Assembly (NCBI GenBank): GCA_014773175.1
Contig: VXCM01003077.1
Coordinates: forward strand, 78,521 to 142,520
Direction of reading: 5' to 3'
Source: Lucifuga dentata
Taxonomy: Eukaryota > Chordata > Actinopteri > Ophidiiformes > Bythitidae
Length of the DNA: 64,000 bases
The notes under the pieces were generated by a model, which did not search any database, was not told where the DNA came from, and saw nothing but the letters and a program-made list of their open reading frames with translations. Shown here piece after piece: positions 13,547 to 27,645 of the stretch (the first letter of the stretch is position 1; each line of letters starts with the position of its first letter). Position numbers and translations under genes: made by a program.

Positions 13547-14403
13547 CTTTTGCAGGCCACCATCTGAACTCAACAAGCAGATCTATTGCTGAAATGGGTA
13601 CAAAACTAAAACTGATGGAGCTTATAAATGTGGATATTCAAAAAAAAAAAAAAAAAAANAAAAAAAAAAAAAAAAAAGCACCATAGCAATTCTCAAACTG
13701 GATTCCACACTGCAACAAATTGCCATCTTAAATCCCAATCCTTAAATTTTGCTAAAACCACATTATGTAATTGAACATTTTGTCTTCAACTAAGAAAAAA
13801 TCTAAAATAAAATTAATAACAAATTAATAATAAATATCACCCTCATGGAAAATATAAGCATTGTTTAAAACAACTTCTAAATTCTGATTTAAATACATTT
13901 TTAACAACATCCAAATTGCTAGTAACTTTGATTGTAACGGGTTAGTTTGTGTATTAAAACACCCTAAGAGTGGCAAGTTACAATCTTGTGTTTTGGTTTT
14001 TAAAGGCAAGGCAATTCATTTTATCACAGTTTGTATTGTATAAAGTCATTTGTCTAACATTAAGTCTAAAAGCTTTTTAAGGGATTTTCTATCTGCCCTA
14101 TCTTAATATAAGATATAATAAGACAGGTTGCTGCAAGAAAGTCAGTCTTGATTCTATAAAATTACTGAAACAACCTGACTTGTAAGGAAGTTGAAGTAAT
14201 CTCACTGCATTGGCATTTTTTGCTCATTTCTGTTTAGAAAATAAGATTTTTAATACTCAAAATTACTTAAAAATACTGATGTTGGCTGTGTATTAATGCT
14301 CTCTAACCCCCAACCTTGTTTCTTGTCATATGCTGTCTTTGACAAACTTACACTTTAATGTTGTCTTTATTCGCATCTTTGGATGTCAGTCTGAATGATG
14401 AAT

Positions 14404-14440
<37 letters not shown>

Positions 14441-15030
14441 GTGTGTGTGTGTATGGTACAGGAGCCCGTTTATTTCTACTTGCACCAGACCAGTCTGATA
14501 ATAATAATAATAGTTATTCATTGCAAAATGGTTCAGAATATGCATAAAAACTCTTTCACTGCATCTTGAATCTTTATTCAAAGAAATGGGTACAATGAAA
14601 TGTTGGTGCATTTACTCTCCTCTACATCCATAACTGCACATATATAAATAAGCTCAGAGTCACCAATCTGTTTCACAAATTGCTGTATATAAAATGAAAG
14701 TAAAGAAAACAATGCAAATATTGACAATATATGGTTATAGATTAACTACACAGATTATAAACAGATTATTCAGCAAGCAGTCATAATAGCCTTATAAAAG
14801 GGCGTGACTATTGTTGTGGTGTAGATTTAGCCCTGATTTGTGACTTGTAGATGGTTCTTGGACCACTATTCTGGGCAACCATTACTAGATTTTCATCAGT
14901 TTTTCTTTGATTTAGGCTTACGGTAATTATAATAGGTTAAATAACAAAAAAAAAACAAAAAAAAAAAAAAAAAAANAAAAAAAAAAAAAAAAACTGTTGG
15001 GAAATTTGAATAACACAAAATGCTTATTGG
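11623..15030. other. AT-rich intergenic DNA, no gene recognised
   Basis: Short open frames only, none with recognisable domains. The segment includes N-split homopolymers (about 12309-12337, 13640-13677, 14951-14992), a plain T run at about 13517-13546, and a GT microsatellite at 14405-14452. Confidence 0.5.
14405..14452. repeat. (GT)n microsatellite
   Basis: GT dinucleotide run with one GC interruption. Confidence 0.95.
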
Positions 15031-15351
15031 TAAAAGTGTTTTCTGTCAGCAAAGAAAATACAAAATAAATAATGACTGAACTCAAATCTACTGACTGAAA
15101 TTTATCAATAAAATCTATTTAACACTACCTTCCAGAACTGCCAGAAGTGCCATGTCCACATATTCTGAAGATATGCATTATGGTTATAACTTTCTTTACT
15201 GATGTATTAATAAAGAATTCCAATGGCATATGAATATTTGCATGAATATAAAAATGTCATCTGGTTTGCCAGTCGAGAGTATTGCTAATGAAAAGGTGAA
15301 ATAGGGAACTTTCACCCACAGAAAATGTTTTACAAACTGACAGAATGACAT
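15031..15351 (+). repeat. Left copy of a diverged direct duplication flanking stom exon 1
   Basis: It aligns by eye along its whole length with 16790-17097 in the same orientation. Shared blocks include TTTTCTGTCAGCAAAGAAAA, ATTCTGAAGATATGCATTAT and AAAAGGTGAAATAGGGAA. Substitutions and small indels show that it is old, and there is no N between the copies, unlike the assembly-type duplications elsewhere in the window. Confidence 0.8.
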
Positions 15352-15890
15352 CAGAAAGTTTCTGCTTTTAGCTCATACCTCATGCAGCACTATAGTCTAT
15401 AAATTGACCATTTGAGATTATCTAGGGTTAAGTGCTGGCTAATTTAACCTCCAGCTGCCCATGTGAGAGTGAGTGCTTTATTCCCACTGCATTGTTAACC
15501 TTTATTTAAAATGTAAATCTGGCCTGCTTGACTCGATTCAAACCAGCTCCACATTACCTGCTACAGCACAACAATAACCTCAGCAATAGCTATCAGTCTG
15601 TTTTCCATAAGTAACTTTATAATCCTGTTTATGACAAGAAGTTGTTTTCTGTTATACTGGATTTGTTTGTACTTTCTGGCTGCTAACCAGAAATGTAGCA
15701 CTTATCTGATTGCTAACTCCACTCACCTGATTTGGCTCCCTCTTCCTAAACATGAAAAATTACTTTTAGCACCTATATCACATCAGATGATATCAGTTGA
15801 GCAGTGGATGATTTATTTATTTATTTATTTTTATTCATTTGACACGTATGTTGATTTGGAAGATTTTGTTGAAAAATAAATATGTAAATA

Positions 15891-16182
15891 CTACAGGTCA
15901 GAAGTTTGAGGCCACCCCAGATTAAAAAAAAAAATCATCAATGCACTGTTTGTTTTATAATTTATTGCACAGTAAATGAAGAAAAGTATCTAAAATAAAT
16001 ATAAGTAAGTTTTCAAGAAGAATTTGTTAGCAAGAGCAGATTATGGCAGACTATGGTTTAAGAAATAATTTTTAATGAAGGCATACCCAGTCTATTCAAC
16101 AGCCTGCTGTCTGCCTTCTCCCAGATCATTTTGGGACTGCTCATGCTAAATCTGGGGGTGGCCTCAAACTTCTGGCCTGTAG
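15891..16182. mobile_element. Small non-autonomous DNA transposon (MITE) with about 33-bp inverted ends
   Basis: The left end CTACAGGTCAGAAGTTTGAG is the reverse complement, with one mismatch, of the right end at about 16163-16182, and the pairing continues inward through GGCCACCCC. The interior of about 230 bp has no open frame. TA dinucleotides at the tips suggest a Tc1/mariner-type MITE, but the superfamily is inference. It ends about 140 bp upstream of the stomatin start codon. Confidence 0.75.
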
Positions 16183-16189
16183 TTTATGT

Positions 16190-16322
16190 TTTTTAAACCT
16201 GGAAAACTGGCTACTGCGTCACGCCCCCTTGCAGGCAGAGTGCGGGGAGAAAACAGGCCATTTTAGAAGCGTTACAGGCCACCAGCACTTCTCTCGGCAA
16301 ACATCTGCTTATTTCTTTAAGT
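16190..16322 (+). promoter_or_regulatory. stom: Putative stom proximal promoter and 5' UTR
   Basis: GC content rises immediately upstream of the stomatin ATG, including a GC-box-like GTCACGCCCCC at about 16219-16229. No TATA box is evident. The transcription start cannot be fixed from sequence. The 5' boundary is crowded by the MITE ending at 16182. Confidence 0.35.
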
Positions 16323-16383
16323 ATGGATGGTGAGGACGAAGGTACCAAAATGAGAAAGATACAAAGGCGAGAGAGACAAATTG
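16323..16383 (+). CDS. stom: stom coding exon 1
   Basis: Codes residues 1-20 plus one base: MDGEDEG followed by a Lys/Arg-rich stretch. The donor is ATTG|gtaaat. The next exon restores the frame as GCC (Ala). The ATG was chosen because it is the only one in frame ahead of this donor and the total length matches the family. N-termini of stomatins diverge, so this exon has the weakest homology of the seven. Confidence 0.8.
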
Positions 16384-19300
16384 GTAAATCTTGCTTTTCT
16401 CATACATTTATTATGTTGGCCACTTTAACTACACTTGGCGAGCTAATCAAAGCTAACGTAAAACTAAAGCTAAAGTAAAGGCTAGTTAACGTTTATCCTA
16501 TGTAGTTGGGACACGTGTGTGTGTATTTACTAGTAAACTCTTCAGAAAATACCAAATAGAGCTGCAAACCTTAAATAACCTAAAGCTAACGTTAGCTAGT
16601 TAGTAGCTCGGCTCGCAAGCTATCATTAGCGACGTAATCATTAGCTGTAGCTATAACGTTAGCTGTCTTATTTAACTTATTTATTTGATTTAGCCTTAGC
16701 TAATGATTACACGGAGTAATTTCATCAGATTGGAAAGCTTTGTTTTGAGTACTTAAACATTTACTTTTACTTATAAAATGGCTTAATCTTAAAGTGTTTT
16801 CTGTCAGCAAAGAAAATACACAATAAATAATAATGGAAATAAAAGTCAATTTTAATGACTGCAATTTATCAAACAAAATCTTTTTAACAAAAATGCTACG
16901 TCCACGTATTCTGAAGATATGCATTATGGTTATACACTGCTTTACCAATGCATTCATAAAGAGTTCCAACAGCATATGAATGTTAGCATGAAGATACAAA
17001 TGTTATCTGGTTGCCAGTAGAAAGTTTTGCTGATGAAAAGGTGAAATAGGGAAATTTCACCCACATAAAAAGTTTGTGGAAACTGACAGAATGACAGTAT
17101 CAATTTATGAGTGACCCTCTTAATAATAACACAACTAATAATAACAATACCTTTATTTCTGTAGCATCTTTTTGAAACAAAGTTACAAGGTGCTGCACAG
17201 AGCAGACATTAAAAAACAAAACATAAAGCCAAAGACAATATATGTGTGTGTGTGTGTGTGTAAAACAACAAAATAATAAAACAGTGCAACAGTTATAAGT
17301 AGGCCTTGTGATCAAAGAAAGTTTTCAGTAATGTTTTAAAAGAAGACACTGACCTAGCCAGTCTTACTCAAGAGGTGATCATACGGCATATTTTCGAGCT
17401 GCAAAACCAAAATAATAATCATTTCAGAGATGTTTTAAACATATTTTTCCATCGCAAACAGCCATTTGGATCACCGTTAATCTAAAAAAAAAAATATTGG
17501 TTAATGGAAGCTTAAATGTTTTTCCTGCTTTCTGCAGCCTTGGAGAACGCAGACACTGACATTGGTGTATGTGGCTGGCTTCTGGTGGGTCTCTCCATCC
17601 TTCTCATGCTGGTTACTCTGCCCATCTCCATATGGATGTGCATTAAGGTCAGTTACCCATCAGTCCACCCTTCATTGTTATTAAATAACAATAAATAAAT
17701 TAAAAAAAACCCACAAGAACAGAAAAGCAAACAACTGCTGTGCAACACAAAATAAAAAAAGGCTTTTACAGGCTTTTTGTAGAAAGTCAAAGGAAGGAAA
17801 GGACAGACATACGAGCAATCGCAACACGGTTTGTCTCTGCACACAGATTGTGAAAGAATATGAACGCGCCATTATCTTTCGCCTGGGCCTCATTCTGCGA
17901 GGAGGAGCCAAAGGACCAGGTCAGAACCAACTCTCTGTTTTCATACGCCAAACACATTTTACAACTCAGCTCACACCTTTGATCATGTTTTACATGCATG
18001 TTGAGTAATCCTGAGGTGGTTAAAAAAAAAAAAATACATATGCAGAACAGAAAAAGATCCAGTACTAAAGTATTGTCCTCTTTTGACTACATATTCCCCC
18101 AGGGGTCATGTGACAAATATTTTTTACCATCTAGTTAAATGCACGTTTACACAAACATTCCTTTGCAGCTTATACACCAATAATTAATGCAGGAAGTGGA
18201 GTGAGAAATCGTGAAGCGTTCCTGTAAATCCTGGAGTTTGTTTTTGTTAGACAGGTGATGACAGCCGCCACAAACTCTGCCAGGAACTATTTAGCCGGAG
18301 GAAGAGTGTTGCTGTGACAAGCGAGAATTCAAACTGAGCGTCCACAGATCACCATATAAATTGTGGATTGTTACAGCATAAACACTGTTTACTGTTGAAA
18401 CTGTGGGTCGCTACTGTGTAAGCAGTGAATTAATAAGGTATAAACACATTTTCCTGTATAAATTGCTGCTCTTTATTGTAGGAAATCTGAATTTGACTTT
18501 TAAGATGATCTTTATGCTGAAGCATTTTTGACGTGTTGGACCTTCAGCCACGACTTTTTGTGGTCACGCTTTGCAAACTGGACACCCTGTCATTTTTAAG
18601 ATATCCAACATGCTCTCACACTCCCAACTGAATTGTTTTTTGTTGGATATAATGCTGCATTCAGTCACACAAGGATGTTGGAATTTTCCATATTTCCATA
18701 TGAATTTTCCAGGATGTCGAAAATTCCATATGCCGACCTCCAAGCGTTCCAGCCAAATGTAAACAAAACAGCATGGCTGAACTGTAAGATTAAATACTGT
18801 AAGATGAAATAAACTCAGTTGCTAACTAAAATAAAGTTAGACGACAGGACTGTTTGGTTGGCTTGTGTTACAAGGATATTAATCACAGTAACTTGGTTTA
18901 TTTCAATGTCATGCAAGAAAAATTACTTTATTCGGCTGTTAGCTGAGTGTTTACATTTCACAAAACTCGCTTCCACGGCGCCGCCATGTTGAGTGATGTC
19001 ACACTCATGAAGTCAGGGTATATCAATTTGATCCGAGTTTGAAAGTTGGAGCTCTGACTTCAAGTGCCGTTTCAATGCATTTTTTCAAATAGGAGGTTGT
19101 AAAATTTTGAGTTCTGAGGGAACTGAAATGCAGCGAAAGGCTCGGGTGTCGAGTCTCCCATGCTAAACTGAAAGTAGCTTGTAGCATCTAACGGTGAGGC
19201 AGCCATCAAGAGTCAGAGGAATTTCTGGCCGTTGCAAGATGCTCTGAGAAAAGACTCAATTTTTCTTTTTTTCCCATGTGAACCCAGAGAGTTTTTTTTT

Positions 19301-22300
19301 CTTATGTTTCTAAACTGCATCTTCTAAATTCCTACGGTTTAGACAACGCAACATTTTATAAACATGATTAATAGTAGCTACGGTGAATTTCAACATCTCT
19401 ACATTGAGCACATGTTTCTTATTGAATGCTGTTCATAGACAAAGAACTCTTGGGGGAAAAAAAAAAAATAGAGAGGAAGCACTACTAATCATTGCTTCAG
19501 CTTTGTTAGTGAACTCCAAAAAAAATAAAACAAAACAAAAAAATGGCTAATGGCTCCTACTGATGCTGATTTAACTAACACAACCTGGAAGAATTCCAAG
19601 TATCTCGTCATCTACTCACCAACCCCAGATCATCAGCTGATAACAAACCAAAGTCATAGCTGATTAACAGACACTCAAAGGACCATACCACCCATTTTGC
19701 ATGTTTGAGCATAATATATTCAATTTTCATACACGTAATGTTACAGTCATTTCCCAAAGCATACTACTGGAACAGTGAATTAAAAAATACGTTTCCTACC
19801 TTCCAGACCACCATTGGTTTCAGCTCATTCTGGTATGTCATTAAAATCAACTTGTTGATACTTGAAACATTCTTGGGATAGGTAATCCATCNTTTTTTTT
19901 TTTTTTTTTTTTTTTAGAAGTTATGTAATTTTAACGTTTAAGGGCAATAAAAAGCACGGAGTGAATACGTCTCCATCAGAGAATATAGTCCCAAAAGAAG
20001 ACCTGTCAGTCAGAAATGAATGACTGACCAAGCCATTTGGATGGATGGTGAAATGTTTCAAATTAAAAAACTTGAATCCAGTTGAACTGACTGAGTTTTC
20101 ATACAACAGATTGTCAGTAACGTTACATGTATGAAAATATTAGCCTCAAACCTGCAAAATGGGTGGTATAGTCCTTTAAAGCTTTGCAGAGGTTTCAAAA
20201 AGTAGCCCCTTAAATGACAATAAGAACATGGAAATCTATATAATATGTTCCATAGTCTTTTATAGAGCAGCAGTCAATGCTGCATTGTGTGTTCACAGCA
20301 AGATGATGTCAGCGTACAAGTTGTCAAGCATCTACAGGGTTGTGATGTTAAGATTATAATAACAGCAGAAAAAAAATGGAAAACATTTACTCCAGCATGG
20401 CCAGCTTGACTTGTGCACCTGCAGTTTGTTCGGCCTTATGCTGAAAAAACAAAAAAAAAAACACCGCATCATCTGTGTTTATTTACTGGGAGGCGAGATG
20501 GATCAGTGCTCGCCCCGCACCGTCCTCCTTTTTATTCTAACACATAATTCTTAGTGGGACAGAATCAACTTTTTGCTGGAATAAATTCTCACCGTGACGA
20601 CAGATTTGGGTTGCCAATGAGCTTTTTGTTTTGCTTTTTTTTTTCCTGGTAGATTGCCAAAAACCCCATAGGTAAGCAACTGTCCTAGACCTGAATTTTT
20701 TCTTTTTTTTTTTCNTTTTTTTTTTTTTTGCTAATACCAACAAATTATGATCAATAAAAAAAACAAAGTTGAGAAAAAGACGATCCAAGTCAGACTGTGC
20801 ATCGTATCAGAAGAGTGCAGGTAACGTATGATTATGGAAAAGTACATCATATCCACAAAATGTACCAAAAATCAGAGTAACAAACAGAGCCAAATTAACA
20901 AAACCACTGTTCCCTGAGTATTAGAATCAAGACTTTTGGAAATTTCAGGACAGATCCAGTTTATTGGGGTTTTTTGTTATACAGTTCTTTTAACAATAAA
21001 GATTCATGCCTTTACTATGGCAATGACACTTGAAATATGCGAGTTCTGTTGATTAAGACTCAGATACTTCTGGCACATTAGCAGTTAGACGAGCCAAACT
21101 GCATCATAAACACCAGGAAATGCCTCCATCAGCCTCAAGCTGAACAGCCAGTAGAGATAAAGCGCTGGAATGTCGCTATGGAGTCTGTATTCTGAGTTTA
21201 TGGGTTGTGGCGCCTTTTGCCATATGCAGTAAAAGGTCACATGACCAACGCTTCCCCTCATCTTGCTGGTCATCTTTAACAGGATTATTTAAAGCCCTGA
21301 TTGATGGCTCCCTTCCCCAGCAGCTTTCAGCTGCAGGCAATTCTAGCTCTTTGTCAGCAGAATATACAAATCAAATCAAACTTTATACTGCAGCTTGCAT
21401 ACAACTCAGTGCAGTTCAAATACAGGCGATTGACAAATTTCAGAAGTGCATTCAAAATAATAGTAAATAAAAGTAGAGATAGCACATAAGACAATCAAAA
21501 ATAAGCAGTAAGAAAAAGATATAAGTGTATAAAAACAATAAGATACTATAAAATTATAAAACACTATAAAGCCATAAAACACTTTTAAGTCTACGTTTAA
21601 AAATAGCAATATTTTCAGCTTGTCTCAGATCATCATGAAGGCACTTCAAGTGGCTTGGATGTGCAGGAGCGCCACCAGAGAGATTTTTTTTTTTTTTTTT
21701 TNTTTTTTTTTTTTTTTTTTAAGGGCCAAGCCTCTGTTAGGAGTAGCTTCAAAGAACTCTAAAGTGACTTGCCAGTGATGTTTTCACACACACACACACA
21801 AAATGCTCTAAAATCAGTTTAGAGTCTAAAGGCAAACTGTAGTAGCAGCTGTCTACAAAACCATTAAAATCAAGATTCATGCCTAAAGGACCATACCAGC
21901 CATTTTATATTCAATTTTCATACATGTTATGTTACTGACAATCATTTCCCAAAGGTTAAAACCGTATTTCAGCTTTCCTGCTATTTTGCAAAATCTCTTA
22001 ATCTTTCAAAATCAAATATTCAAGTGACACACCCACCTTAAAAATCGATGTTTTGCCTGCTACTAGTTAGGCAGCCTCTTGAAGTCAAGGTCATTTAAGT
22101 TTTTCGATAAACGCAGGTCTTCTTTTGGGACTATATTCCCCATCTGAGACATACATTCACTCCGCGCTTTTTATTGCACTTAAACGATTTTAATAGCGTA
22201 CCACAATGAACTGAATCCAATGGTGGTCTGGAAGGTAGGAAAAACATTTTTAATTCACTATTCCAGTAGTATACTTTAATCTTACTTGTATGAAAATTGA

Positions 22301-25300
22301 ATTATATTAGGCTCAAACATGCAAAATGGGTGGTATGGTCCTTTAAGGTTACTTTAAATGTTTCACATCACAGTGTTTACATGCATGTTGAATTCAAATA
22401 TTACCAGCATTTTCAAGATGTAACTGTAAATTCATGCAAAACATGAATGAGTGTGAAACAGTTACACCTCAGGAAAAACCTTGCAGGAAACCCTGGGAAC
22501 AAGCAAACAAGCCTTGACCCAGGTCCAGGGACAGGAAGTGTGTAATATGCAACAAGAAAAACAGCAGATTATAAATTAAATAAAAGTCAAGAGGCCTAAT
22601 AAAAATGATGACAGCAACAAGGCGATCACAGCCATGTTGTCATACTACATAGAAATCTCGTCTGCTGAGCTGTTTGTGTCTGAATGGCTTCTAATCCACC
22701 TTCTTTAAAAAGAAGCTAAAGAACTCATCTTTTTAAGATTGCTTTTGCCTAAGATTACTGTGTATTCACTCCTGGATTGTTTACTTTTTAGCATAAGACA
22801 TTTACGCCTTGTGCGGTGGGTTTTTCAGGTATTTTTAGTCTGACATGTCGTAACACGTCGTAATGTCCTTTAATTGTCGTAATGTCTTTGAATTGTACCT
22901 GTGAAGTACTTTCTGATGTCTGTTCTAGAAAGGTGCTATAGAAATAAACTTTTACTTTACTTACTTACCTATTTCCAGTTTTATAGCTTCTGTTTTGAAA
23001 GCACATTTATTGTTCAAATTATAAAGCAGACTCCCTCGAGGGATAATACTTATTTGCATTGTCACAGACCTCATGGGTACTTTTTTTTTTTTTTTTTTTT
23101 TTTTTAAATCTAAAAACTAGGCGGTAGGCTCCGGGACAATGACACAGGATTCTGTAGGGTTCGTGATAGCATGAGGCATTAATAGCCCCATAACCCTGAC
23201 ATTCCTGAGCTGCCAAGAGAATCCAGTGCCAAATTTGAATTCGGCCTTCAGTTTCCCATAATGACCCACCCCACACCCCCCCACCACCGCTCTGGCTCCC
23301 TGCCCAGNGGCCTTCAGTTTCCCATAATGACCCACCCCACACCCCCCCACCACCGCTCTGGCTCCCTGCCCAGGCTTTATATAGTAGGCAGAGTTTTTCC
23401 GGCTCAAAATGAGGCGGAACCATCCTGATCATGTGCACATGTGCACGTATACCGTGCGTTTAAGTGGCTCAAGCAAACAGTTTTTACAAGCAACATATTT
23501 TATCAGTTCTAATAATTATATGATTGAAGAAAATGACAATTATCATGTTAAAGCATATCGCAGACCCACTTCCCCCCATGTAATCTAAGTGAAACAGGCC
23601 AGTGGGAATAATTATTTGGTTGCGTGGAGCGTTTTGCATCTGCACACACTTTACTTTTTCAATAAACAGAGTTGTTTAAGGATGGAAAAAAAGCTTTTTT
23701 TTTTTTTTTTTTTTTGTCTTAAGTTTGCTTATCCACTGCACTGGATTTTCCACTGTGTCGTGATGTTTTCTGTGAGAGCATCTGAGGCCTGCAGGAGTCC
23801 AGCAAGAACTTTAACTCTTTAACAGCTCCATGAGTCTGCAGTTTTTATTTCCTCTTCTCTCTCCCATTTTTATACAACACGCATCGTACACCGCTGAGCC
23901 AGGATGCCCCACAATTCATTTTGACCTCTGGAGGAGCTCTAGTTTAGTTTTTACTTTAGTTTGACCCTAAACTGATCTCACGCACAGACACACACACAAA
24001 AAAAACAAACCACATACAAATTGGAGAAACAAGATTTCCTCTATTGCGATTTCATGGATTGTTTTTTTATGATTTCAATTCCAGTTTTTCATTGTTTAAT
24101 TCCAAAATCAGGGCCCTCATTAGAGCTCATACCTGCTCCGAGGCAGAATAAGTCTGTTCTATCTGGATGCTGCTGAGTCAGCATCATCTCAGCGACACAT
24201 TATGGTTGCTGCATGTTTTTTTTTTTTGTTGTGTTTTTTAATGTCTATTTGTTACCGTACAGCAATTCTATTAATGTGCCTCCTGTCCAAGCCCATATTT
24301 TACTTCACCAGATTTTGGTTTGGAACCAAATTGCAGCTATTGATAATTGATCTTGGGATAAATTAACCAGATTTTTTTTTGTCCTTGACATTAGTGTGTT
24401 ACTTTGGAAGAAATTGAAAACAAATATTGAAAAATGCCCTGTCTCGTATGTTAAGAAATCATTTAAAACATTCCTGGATCCCAAATCTGTGCCAGAATTT
24501 AATTGGTTTATAACCTTTTGAGGAGTCCTGTTAACACATAAACGAACCAAACATCAAACCAACCAAAAGAAAGTGAAATCATAACCTTCTTGGTGGAGGA
24601 ATGATTTTCATGATTTAAGCAGGTGCATCAGTAATTCAACACTTGAACAAAGTTATTCTTTACATTGAGCACTTTTAATTTTAATCTTGGAGTCAATTGT
24701 ACATCTAATACTTATGTAGAATCTCAAATGGAGTATTTATTTATATTTTTGGTATTACCACTTTAACTTAAATAAAGGATCGGAGTGCTTCTTTGACTGC
24801 CGGATCTCGCTGTGCAAACGAATGACATCTCACCGGCAAACTCAAACTCACAGTTCCCTGTCTGCTTTGGCATTTAGTGTCTCTTAAATGTTTGCACATG
24901 TCTGCTATTGTTTTAGCACCCTAACTCTGTCACAGCGAGTTGAAACAGGCTCACGAAAGCTGCAAATATGCCGTGCTGTCACCACAGCTGCAAGTCTTAT
25001 AAAGAGATCGCTCGCCTTGGCCTCCTGCCAAGATTTTCCTCCATTCACGTGTTTTCAAACATTTGTGGAGCAGCTTCCTCATTATTGTATTTACACTGGC
25101 TTTAATCTTTGATAAAATAAGAAAATTAAAAAAAAAAAACTATTTGCCTTCTTATGATTCTGCAGGATTGTTCTTCATCTTGCCCTGCACCGACAGCTTC
25201 ATCAACGTGGACATGCGTACCATCAGTTTCGACATCCCTCCGCAAGAGGTACGACAGGTGCACACACACTTAGGTTACATTCAGCAAATACATTTTGTCA

Positions 25301-27607
25301 CGTTCCCAAAAATTCAAGTGGACACTTTTAGGCGTTTTTGTGTTCACGTTTCACAATAATAACAATGTTGTTGACCTTTGCCCATCTTTTGAGCTGCTTT
25401 CAAGTATCATTTCATCTAGAGCAGTCATCCTCAAAGTCTGGACGATCTGGAACGAACCACAACTGTCTCTGGACTCTGAACAAAATATACTTTTCATATG
25501 TATTATTCATATTATCTGCGAGACATTGCTGCAAGTCAAAATTCTCCGCTTTCTCCACAGCGGAGAAAGTGAAACCGAATATCTGACTGTTCTGCTGTCT
25601 GTGTGAGAATGTCTACTCTGCTTTGGTTTGGTCCAGTCACATTCAGCGTCCCATCATCTCTNCTGTCTGTGTGAGAATGTCTACTCTGCTTTGGTTTGGT
25701 CCAGTCACATTCAGCGTCCCATCATCTCTATGACAACGATGGGTTGGGCTCATTGAGAGTTGACAGTGCAACTAGTTTCGTCAGCCCTCCCATACCAACT
25801 CAAATGTTTAATGGTTTTTAAAGTTATGTAATACCTTGCTTGAGTTGTACATTTTGCCTGTTTGACTCATTTGTTTTCTTATATATGTATGTATTTATGA
25901 TTCCAGGAATTTCAGAAGCTAATGGGGATTCAGTAAACAACAAACAACCTTTACCTGCATTTCCTTAAATCCGCGTCTTTTTCTGCTCTCAGGTGTTGAC
26001 TAAGGACTCCGTGACGGTGAGCGTCGACGGCGTCGTGTACTATCGGGTCCAGAACGCCACGCTGGCTGTGGCGAACATCACGAACGCGGATGCAGCCACA
26101 CGCCTTCTGGCCCAGACCACCCTGAGGAACGTCCTGGGGACCAAGAACCTGGCCCAGATCCTTTCCGACCGTGAAGAAATCGCGCACAGTATGCAGGTAC
26201 GAGACGTTAGCTTTTGTTTCATTCTCTAGCTGGCACTAACTCATTTTTTTTTAAATTAGCATTTAGAATTTGAAATGTGCTGTTCAGAGCAGTTTCTCTA
26301 AAATATGCCATTAAAAAATTTTTTTTTTTTTTCCCCTTTTTTTCTCACCCAGTCATGTTCCTTTGTCTGCATGCCCCACAACAATTTGATTTTTGTCTTT
26401 ATCACGTTCACAATATTCAGTCCCCTCTTCATGTTTCTTGTTTTCCTTCAGTGGATGTGCTGAGTTTGAATTTTTGGGAACGGAGCTCCTTAGAGCTGAA
26501 AGTTTAATCATTTTCTATCAGCATTATGATTTTAAAAAGAGCTGCTCTTTTCATTGTAGCTTTCATTGATGAGCATGCCATCTTAAAAGCTTTAAAACCT
26601 GAAATTAAACAATGACCGCACTGATTCGCTGTAGATGAGTTTGATAAGTCAGTAACAGCCAAGTAAGTGTTGGTAGCCGACGTGTGACAAGCAGCATTTT
26701 GGATCCATAAAAAAAGGATCTACATTAACAGGACTTCACCAAACAACTTCACAAACCTCTAATATTCAAATATTTGAATCACAGTCATAATATTGGTCAT
26801 GAATTGCAGTTAGATCATCACCCCTGCCATCATCTGACCCTTATCTCTTTATAACGTTTTTGTAAATCAGCTCCAAAAAAAATCAGGAGGTACTTAGTAA
26901 AGCTAAGGTGACTCTCTGTGGTGATACCCGCTAAGTCAACATGGCTGTGCGTTGTATTTGAAATGATGCCAGCGAGATCGTGATGAGCTTTCAGTGAAAG
27001 AGAGAAATTTGTGCAAGTTCATTCTGGTTGAGCTTTGCCCAGCAGGCGAATGAATTTAAAAGAAATGTCCAGCAGGCGGAGCTCAACCATGGTTTTGAGA
27101 AGGAGGAAAGGAAGGAGGGAGGGAGGGAGGGTNTCCAGCAGGCGGAGCTCAACCATGGTTTTGAGAAGGAGGAAAGGAAGGAGGGAGGGAGGGAGGGTTG
27201 GGATTTTGGACTGATCTTGATTTTTGGGAAATTTGGCTTTCCTTAAAATAAAAAAAAATAGTTGAAATTTGTTGCTCACATTAAAAAAATTCTTGACAAT
27301 TTTTTTGCCTCTGCTTAATTATTATGATTTTTTTATGCAACTGCAATTATGTGGAAATTATTTCCCATTTGTTAGTTCTAAATGGGTGAATTTATTTAAT
27401 TTTAACACAGCTATGCAGTAGTATGATGTACTATATGCTGTAACTTCCTACAGGGTTCAGCAGTCTGTTGCCTTACAGCCTGAGCTCAGTATAAAACCAG
27501 GAGGGTTAGCTTATGAATTTTGTAATGATCAAATTTTGAATTTATGTTTACATTCTATTTCTTTGCTTAGTTTAAAGCATTTTGCCATAATGTACAAATT
27601 GATGATT

Positions 27608-27645
<38 letters not shown>

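Noticed and set aside
25951..26229. Minus-strand open frames over stom exon 5
   Set aside because: Antisense shadows of a GC-rich exon with obvious stomatin translation on the + strand.
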